From: Nocardia pseudovaccinii NBRC 100343
GTDB lineage: Bacteria; Actinomycetota; Actinomycetes; Mycobacteriales; Mycobacteriaceae
Length of the DNA stretch: 64,000 nucleotides
Reading direction: 5' to 3'
NCBI RefSeq assembly: GCF_001613225.1
Contig: NZ_BDBY01000207.1
Coordinates: 42,038 to 106,037, forward strand
Part shown: piece by piece, positions 58,949-64,000 of the stretch
How the letters are laid out: each line of letters starts with the position of its first letter
Numbering within the stretch: the stretch's first letter is position 1
The notes under the pieces: generated by a model
What the model was told of the DNA's origin: nothing
The model's input: the letters and a program-made list of their open reading frames with translations, nothing else
Database searches by the model: none
Position numbers and translations under genes: made by a program

Positions 58949-59650
58949 ATGGAACAGCACGCGGCGGGCAATGGGCAGGCGGCGCGACGGATTCTGGTCG
59001 TCGACGACGAGGTGACCATCGCGGAATCGGTGGCGGTACGTCTGCGAGCCGAGGGTTTCACCGTCGATCTGGCGCATGACGGGCCGGGAGCGGTCGCGAC
59101 GGCCGAGGCGGTGGTGCCCGATCTGGTCGTGCTGGATGTGATGCTGCCCGGTTTCGACGGTCTCGAGGTGTGCCGCCGCATCCAGGCCGCGCGCCCGATC
59201 CCGGTTCTCATGCTCACCGCGCGTACCGAGGAAACCGATCAGCTCATCGGCCTCGGTGTCGGCGCGGACGACTACTTGACCAAGCCGTTCTCGCTTCGTG
59301 TCCTCACCGCTCGCGTGCACGCCCTGCTGCGCCGGGTGGATCGCGTCGCCGAGCGTGACGGCGCCACCATCATCGTCGGCGATCTGCGCATCGATGTGGA
59401 CCAGCGTCGTGTGTGGCGCGCCGATATCGAAGCGCAACTCACTCCGCTCGAATTCGACCTGCTGGCTCGCCTCGCACGACGTCCCCGCGTGGTGCTGGCC
59501 CGGGAACGATTGCTCGAGGAGGTGTGGGACTGGGCCGACGCCGCGGGCACCCGGGCGGTCGACAGCCATATCAAGGCATTGCGTCGCAAGCTCGGCGCGG
59601 ACGTGATCCGCACGGTGCACGGTGTCGGCTACGCGTTGGACGCGCGATGA
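58949..59650 (+). CDS. Two-component response regulator (OmpR family)
   Basis: A 233-residue response regulator. The receiver domain (about 14-125) has the acidic pair in VVDDE, phospho-acceptor Asp63 in VLDVMLPG, Thr90 and Lys112 (TKPF). The C-terminal winged helix (about 140-230) is OmpR-type (LTPLEFDLLARLARRPRVVL, RAVDSHIKALRRKLG). The ATG at 58949 is used. Its stop overlaps the histidine kinase start (ATGA), so the pair is translated together. Likely targets are the downstream membrane protein and the divergent protease. Confidence 0.93.
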   Translation: MEQHAAGNGQAARRILVVDDEVTIAESVAVRLRAEGFTVDLAHDGPGAVATAEAVVPDLVVLDVMLPGFDGLEVCRRIQAARPIPVLMLTARTEETDQLIGLGVGADDYLTKPFSLRVLTARVHALLRRVDRVAERDGATIIVGDLRIDVDQRRVWRADIEAQLTPLEFDLLARLARRPRVVLARERLLEEVWDWADAAGTRAVDSHIKALRRKLGADVIRTVHGVGYALDAR

Positions 59651-60735
59651 ACGATCACGCCACCGAGGATGTCGTGCGCGCGGGGGTGCCCTGGCGCGCA
59701 TCTGTTTCACGGAAGCTGCGCGGCATATCGGACGCGGTAGCGGACGTGGTGCCGCGACCGTTGGATCCGGTGAAATCGATCAAGCTGAAGTTCGCGATTC
59801 TGATGCTCGGGTCGGCCGGGGTGGCATTCGGCTTCTTCCGGCTGCGGATCGGCTGGCTGCCGCCGAAGACGACAATCGCGGCGACGGTGATCGCGCTGAT
59901 CACCTCGCAGATCCTCGCGCACGGCACCACCCGACCGCTGCGCGAGATGACCGCGGCGGCCAAGCGGATGGCGCAGGGCGACTACACCCGACGAGTGCGG
60001 GCCAGCTCCCGCGACGAGGTCGGCCAACTGGCGGTGGCGTTCAATCAGATGGCCGCCGACTTGGCCGCCGCCGACCAACAGCGCCGCGACCTGATCGCCA
60101 ACGTCTCCCACGAACTGCGCACCCCGATCACCGCGCTGAATGCGGTGCTGGAGAACATGGTCGACGGCGTATCCGAACCCGACGACAAAACCCTGCGCAC
60201 CGCACTCGCCCAAACCGAACGGCTCGGCCGTCTCGTCTCCGAACTGCTCGACCTGTCCACCATCGAATCCGGCGCGCGCGCCCTCGACCGCGAAGAACTC
60301 AGCGTCACACCGCTATTGGCCGAGGTCATCGCCGAGGCCGAGGTGGCCGCCGCGGCGCTCGGGCGCGGCGTGCGTTTCCGCACCGATGTGCAACCAAGCA
60401 GTGCAAGCGTTTTCGCAGACCGCGCACGTTTGCATCAGGTGCTGCTCAACCTGCTCGACAACGCCGCCCGCCACGGACCCGCGGGCGGGGAAGTTCGCAT
60501 CGAGGCCCGCGCCGACCGGGGCGGTCTCGTCATCGACGTTCAAGACCAAGGCCCCGGCATCCCGATCGCCGAGCGCGCCACCATCTTCGACCGCTTCACC
60601 CGCGGCGGGCGCACCGATGGCGGCGGCACCGGCCTCGGCCTCGCCATCTCGCGTTGGATAGTCGACCTACACGGCGGCACCATAGCCGTCGCCGATCCGG
60701 GCTCCCGCATCCGCGTGGTACTTCCGGCCCCTTGA
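59647..60735 (+). CDS. Sensor histidine kinase
   Basis: A 362-residue kinase with two membrane helices close together (about 49-68 and 75-93), so almost no external sensor domain. A HAMP domain follows (about 91-144, containing TRPLREMTAAAKRMAQGDY), then the dimerisation/phosphotransfer helix with His155 in NVSHELRTP. The ATPase domain has LLNLLDNAARHG, DQGPGIP and GGGTGLGLAIS. The short loop between helices suggests it senses the membrane or an internal cue. It is coupled to the regulator upstream and followed after 72 bp by a large membrane protein gene. Confidence 0.92.
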   Translation: MNDHATEDVVRAGVPWRASVSRKLRGISDAVADVVPRPLDPVKSIKLKFAILMLGSAGVAFGFFRLRIGWLPPKTTIAATVIALITSQILAHGTTRPLREMTAAAKRMAQGDYTRRVRASSRDEVGQLAVAFNQMAADLAAADQQRRDLIANVSHELRTPITALNAVLENMVDGVSEPDDKTLRTALAQTERLGRLVSELLDLSTIESGARALDREELSVTPLLAEVIAEAEVAAAALGRGVRFRTDVQPSSASVFADRARLHQVLLNLLDNAARHGPAGGEVRIEARADRGGLVIDVQDQGPGIPIAERATIFDRFTRGGRTDGGGTGLGLAISRWIVDLHGGTIAVADPGSRIRVVLPAP

Positions 60736-60807
60736 CGCTCAACATTCCGCAACCCGGACCTCGGAGGGTTCCGGGACGATCTCGCACACCCGTAGGAGGG
60801 GATATTC

Positions 60808-63000
60808 ATGCCAGACCAAGTCGATCCATCGCAACCCGAATCACCGACGCCATCCGCAGCGATATCGGAGCCGACGGTACGAGCCGAATCGGCAGCCGAA
60901 GCACCGAACGCGGCCGACTCTCCGGCCGAAACGGGGACACCGTTCGAGCCCGACAACCTGTCCACGTCCGAATCCGTGGGTGCTGCGCCGACCTCGACCG
61001 AGGATCCGGTTGCGGAGGCTGTCGTGGCGTCGGCTGCGTCGCCCGCTGAACGGGCGTCGGACGCATCGGATTCGACGAGCGCGGCTGTGGTGCGGACGGA
61101 ATCGGGCGAACCTACTGGCATGTCGACGGCGGATCGGGGAGTGCCGTCGAGTATTGCCTACACGCCATCAGCAACGCCGCCGACCGCGCCGAGTGTGTGG
61201 TCGAGCCCGTCGAGTGTGCCGATGAGCCCGCCATCGAGTGCGCCGCCGCCCATGATGCCGCCGGTTCCGCCGCCGGGCTCCGCGTTGCCCGTGCCGCGAC
61301 CCAGGCCTGTACAAGTGCCGAGATGGCGGCGCGTCGCCCGCCCGCCAGGCGTATTGCCCGCAGCGGGCATCGCGGGTCTCGCGGGCGCGGTGTTCATCCC
61401 GTTGGACCGCCCCGGAATCGGCTGGGTGCTCGCCGGTTCGGTGGCAGCGGCCGCGGTATTCACAGTGGACCGCCGCGCTCGTCGTACGGCAGAAGCGGCG
61501 GACTCGGCACAGCATTCGGCCGCGTCCGAGGAGACGAGGCGCAACCCCGAGATACCCGGTGGGCGGACATTACTCGAAGACGCAGGCGCGCAGTCCGATC
61601 GCTCTGACATGAACAGCGGCGGTTCGGTGGAGGCCGATGCAGCATCGATACCGAATTCGCCGGAATCGCCCATCTCGAAAGCGACCGAGCGCGGACCGGG
61701 GAGCTCGGATCCGGTCGGTACCGGCGGTCGGACGACTGTGGAAGACGGTGGTGCGGACGCTGATCCAGCTGGATCAGGATTCGGTGTCCGCGCTGTGCAT
61801 TGGGGACGAGTGTGGTGGACGGCCCTGGCGTTGGCGCTGCTGGCAGTCGGGGCGGTGCGGGCGGCCGGGTGGCTGTTCGCGCTGTGTGTCGTCGGGGCTG
61901 GGGTGGCCGGGTCGTTGGCCGTTGTCGGGCGGCGTTCGGTGTATGGCGCGTGGTACGACGTGATCGCGGTGCCGATCGAGTCGATCGCGGGCATTCCGTG
62001 GGTGTACTCGGCGTTCGGGCGGATCGGTGACGGTCCGGCGCGCCGATCGTGGCGAGCCGGGATGTCGGTTGCGGTGACGCTGGCGTTGTTGGCGGTTTTC
62101 GTGCCGCTGCTGGGCGGCGCCGATGCGACATTCGCGAAACTGCTCGACGCGGTGACGCCGGAGATCGACGCGCCATCGGTTGTGCGGTGGATCGTGCTGT
62201 TCGCGGCACTGGGTCTGGGCAGCGTCGGGGCCATGTATCTGCTTGCGGGTCCGCGAGCCGCGGCGACGGGTGCACCGTCGGGCCGAGGCCTGCGACGGTT
62301 GGAGTGGGCACTGCCGGTGGGCGCGTTGACCATTCTGTTCGCGATTTTCGTCGCCGCCCAGTTCGTCGCGCTGTTCGGCGGTGACGACTACGTGCAGCGC
62401 ACCGCGAATCTGACCTACGCCGAATACGCGCGCAGCGGATTCTGGCAGCTTTCGATCGTCACCATCCTCACCCTCGCCGTGATCGCCGTCGTATTGCGTT
62501 GGGCCGCACGGGAATCTGCCGCCGACCGAGCCTGGCTGCGGATCCTGCTGTGCGCGATCAGCGCGCTGACGCTGATCATCGTGGCCTCCGCCCTCGGCCG
62601 CATGTGGACCTACCAGCAGGCCTATGGCTTCACTGTCATGCGTCTGCTGGTCGAGGTATGCGAACTCTGGCTGGGGCTGGTGTACCTGTTGATGATCGCC
62701 GCTGTCCTTCGCTTGGACGGCACCTGGCTGCCGCGCGCCGCCATCGGCACCGCCATGTCCACACTGTTCGCACTGGCCGTGCTCAACCCGGAAGGCCTTG
62801 TCGCGGAACGGAATGTCGACCGCTGGGAGCACGGCAAGAACCTCGACACGCTCTACCTCGGCAGGCTCTCACCCGATATCGTCCCCGCCGTCGAGCGGCT
62901 TCCCGAACCGCAGCGCAGCCAAGTGCTCTCGACGATCCGCTTCGATCTCGACGAAGATACGTGGCAGGGGTGGAACCTCTCGCGCGCGAACGCTCGTTAG
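60808..63000 (+). CDS. Large DUF4153/DUF4173-type membrane protein
   Basis: A 730-residue protein. The first 165 residues are Ser/Pro/Ala/Glu-rich and disordered, including Pro runs (PPMMPPVPPPGS). Helices begin at about 185, a second low-complexity stretch follows (about 230-325), and roughly ten helices fill 335-690 with LTYAEYARSGFWQLSIVT, a stretch typical of the DUF4153/DUF4173 group as I recall it. The ATG at 60808 follows AGGAGGGG. Members often accompany two-component systems in actinomycetes and their role is unknown. It lies after the histidine kinase and ends in a strong terminator. Confidence 0.8.
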   Translation: MPDQVDPSQPESPTPSAAISEPTVRAESAAEAPNAADSPAETGTPFEPDNLSTSESVGAAPTSTEDPVAEAVVASAASPAERASDASDSTSAAVVRTESGEPTGMSTADRGVPSSIAYTPSATPPTAPSVWSSPSSVPMSPPSSAPPPMMPPVPPPGSALPVPRPRPVQVPRWRRVARPPGVLPAAGIAGLAGAVFIPLDRPGIGWVLAGSVAAAAVFTVDRRARRTAEAADSAQHSAASEETRRNPEIPGGRTLLEDAGAQSDRSDMNSGGSVEADAASIPNSPESPISKATERGPGSSDPVGTGGRTTVEDGGADADPAGSGFGVRAVHWGRVWWTALALALLAVGAVRAAGWLFALCVVGAGVAGSLAVVGRRSVYGAWYDVIAVPIESIAGIPWVYSAFGRIGDGPARRSWRAGMSVAVTLALLAVFVPLLGGADATFAKLLDAVTPEIDAPSVVRWIVLFAALGLGSVGAMYLLAGPRAAATGAPSGRGLRRLEWALPVGALTILFAIFVAAQFVALFGGDDYVQRTANLTYAEYARSGFWQLSIVTILTLAVIAVVLRWAARESAADRAWLRILLCAISALTLIIVASALGRMWTYQQAYGFTVMRLLVEVCELWLGLVYLLMIAAVLRLDGTWLPRAAIGTAMSTLFALAVLNPEGLVAERNVDRWEHGKNLDTLYLGRLSPDIVPAVERLPEPQRSQVLSTIRFDLDEDTWQGWNLSRANAR

Positions 63001-63010
63001 GGTCCATGGA

Positions 63011-63066
63011 CTCAGCGCCCATTTCTGTCCTGATCCCGCGGATTCGTCGCGGGAGTGGGCGCTGAG
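63011..63066 (+). terminator. Nested double hairpin after the membrane protein gene
   Basis: An outer 11-bp stem (CTCAGCGCCCA, 63011-63021, with TGGGCGCTGAG, 63056-63066) encloses an inner 7-bp stem (TCCCGCG, 63034-63040, with CGCGGGA, 63048-63054). It starts 10 bp after the stop. There is no T-run, as is usual in actinomycetes. Confidence 0.65.
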
Positions 63067-63908
63067 TTCGACGGTATCCGCTAGCGCGGCGCGAGCAGCC
63101 CGGGTGCGTCCATCACCGAATGTCCTCGGCGGCTTGCTATTCGGTATCCCGCCAGTGCCACCTATATTTGCACATCAGTAGCCATTTTCATCGCGCCAAG
63201 TTGGAGGACTGCATTTTACTCGACCAGCCAGTATTCATATACTCGAACCGAGTGAGTGCTGTTGCCGGTCATGCCACTGATGGCTTGTGCGGCAGTATGA
63301 TTCGATCGGCCGATTCCGGCAGCAATCGCCAACAGGGGCTAAGGGTCCTCGACTGTCAGCCCGGATTCTGATCGAGTTGGGTCACGGTCTCGGCGCGGGC
63401 TGGAAACTCGCGAATTACGGTGAGGATCACCTGGACCGAATCGTTGTCCCCGATCAGCCCAGCGCGGTATGCGGCCTTGGCTGACAGATACATGTCGCCA
63501 GCATTGATCGTCAGGTGCTGACCTGTGCTTCGGATCCATGACGGATTGCGGCAGACGCGCAATCCGAGTTACGTCCAGCGAAGTGGTGTACGGGACGATG
63601 TCCGGTCGGTAGATCAGGTGTGTCGTAGCCCGAAATGTGGTCGTCACGTGCGTGATCCTCCAACACGAAACCGCCGAGTCATGAACACCGACGAAGATGC
63701 CTGACGTCGGTAACCCGAGGCCAAAAGGGCCTGCAGCGACCGGAAGCCGCGACGTCGCAACATATAGCACCACGAAACCGCAAAACCAAGATTCGAGTAG
63801 CCGGGTACTCGCGCTATCTCGGTTTCTGAACACGGAGGATTACGTGCACCCGGTGGCAGTACGCCGAGGTATCGCCTGACATCAACACATTGGAAGGATG
63901 GGACGAAA
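63067..63908. other. Intergenic region with weak coding-like trace
   Basis: About 840 bp, less GC-rich than the gene blocks. On the minus strand, 63562-63356 reads LTINAGDMYLSAKAAYRAGL and DSVQVILTVIREFPARAETV with fair codon use, but only a TTG start and no ribosome site; it may be a scrap of a former gene. Nothing else is convincing. The promoter of the gene starting at 63909 must lie in the right part. Confidence 0.4.
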
Positions 63909-64000
63909 TGAATATCCAGCGAATCCTCTACTACGGCGCCAGTAAAGCCCGGGGCGCCATCGGCGGCAGCAATGGAAACAACCTGTTCGACATCAAAGCG
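63909..64000 (+). CDS. Start of an unknown gene, cut by the window edge
   Basis: From ATG at 63909 an open frame runs to the edge: MNIQRILYYGASKARGAIGG, then SNGNNLFDIKA. AAGGA and GGGACGAA lie upstream. No signal peptide is seen; the Gly/Asn-rich stretch after residue 14 is a loop-like element. Thirty residues are too few to name a family. Confidence 0.45.

Noticed and set aside
1..64000. CRISPR array, tRNA or rRNA genes
   Set aside because: No regularly spaced identical repeats and no tRNA-like or rRNA-like sequence was noticed on reading; a covariance-model scan was not possible here.

Overview
The window is GC-rich chromosomal DNA (roughly two thirds G+C, strong G/C third positions, many GTG starts) from a mycolate-type actinomycete, most likely Nocardia or a close relative. 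Pointers are the LIP-type secreted lipase end, an F420-dependent LLM oxidoreductase, a PknK-like kinase/LuxR protein, YhgE/Pip exporters, many fatty-acid/CoA-ester genes and TetR regulators. No rRNA, tRNA or CRISPR was seen.

Layout. 0-1 kb: lipase C-terminus and a small membrane protein. 1.2-9.2 kb: a TetR gene divergent from a tightly coupled operon (MaoC-A, acyl-CoA dehydrogenase, MaoC-B, CitE-like lyase, AMP-forming ligase, MmgE/PrpD), then an MFS carrier. 9.3-16.4 kb: a second TetR, two secreted paralogues of unknown function, a long YhgE/Pip exporter, a decayed copy of the first TetR gene with its operator, and a coupled small-gene cluster (one gene frameshifted) leading to a second exporter. 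16.4-22.5 kb: a minus-strand beta-oxidation set (thiolase, acyl-CoA dehydrogenase, 3-hydroxyacyl-CoA dehydrogenase, enoyl-CoA hydratase) and one more dehydrogenase. 22.6-29.3 kb: an IclR gene divergent from a second version of the first module (MmgE/PrpD, MaoC-A, MaoC-B, CaiB CoA-transferase, CitE-like lyase, MFS). 29.3-31.3 kb: AT-richer gap, a third secreted paralogue and an IS1634-like scrap. 31.3-34.5 kb: kinase/ATPase/LuxR regulator. 34.8-38.2 kb: SDR divergent from an APH-type kinase and an LLM oxidoreductase. 38.2-43.1 kb: a graveyard of gene and IS fragments around a TetR gene. 43-56 kb: a large acyl-CoA catabolic region (four CoA ligases, four crotonases, two hotdog proteins, an acyl-CoA dehydrogenase, DoxX). 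56-63 kb: VOC protein, membrane protein, alpha/beta hydrolase, secreted serine protease, two-component system and a large membrane protein. The window ends inside an unknown gene.

How it fits together. The modules at 1.8-7.7 kb and 21.2-29.3 kb contain the same five enzyme types but use different activation enzymes (ligase versus CoA-transferase) and different regulators (TetR versus IclR). Dehydrogenase, paired MaoC proteins and CitE-type lyase are what a methylsuccinyl-CoA to mesaconyl-CoA to beta-methylmalyl-CoA route, or an itaconyl/citramalyl-CoA route, would need. A short branched dicarboxylic acid is therefore a reasonable but unproven substrate. The 35-56 kb divergent promoters share TACTGTA-type elements and may form one regulon for another CoA-ester degradation pathway.
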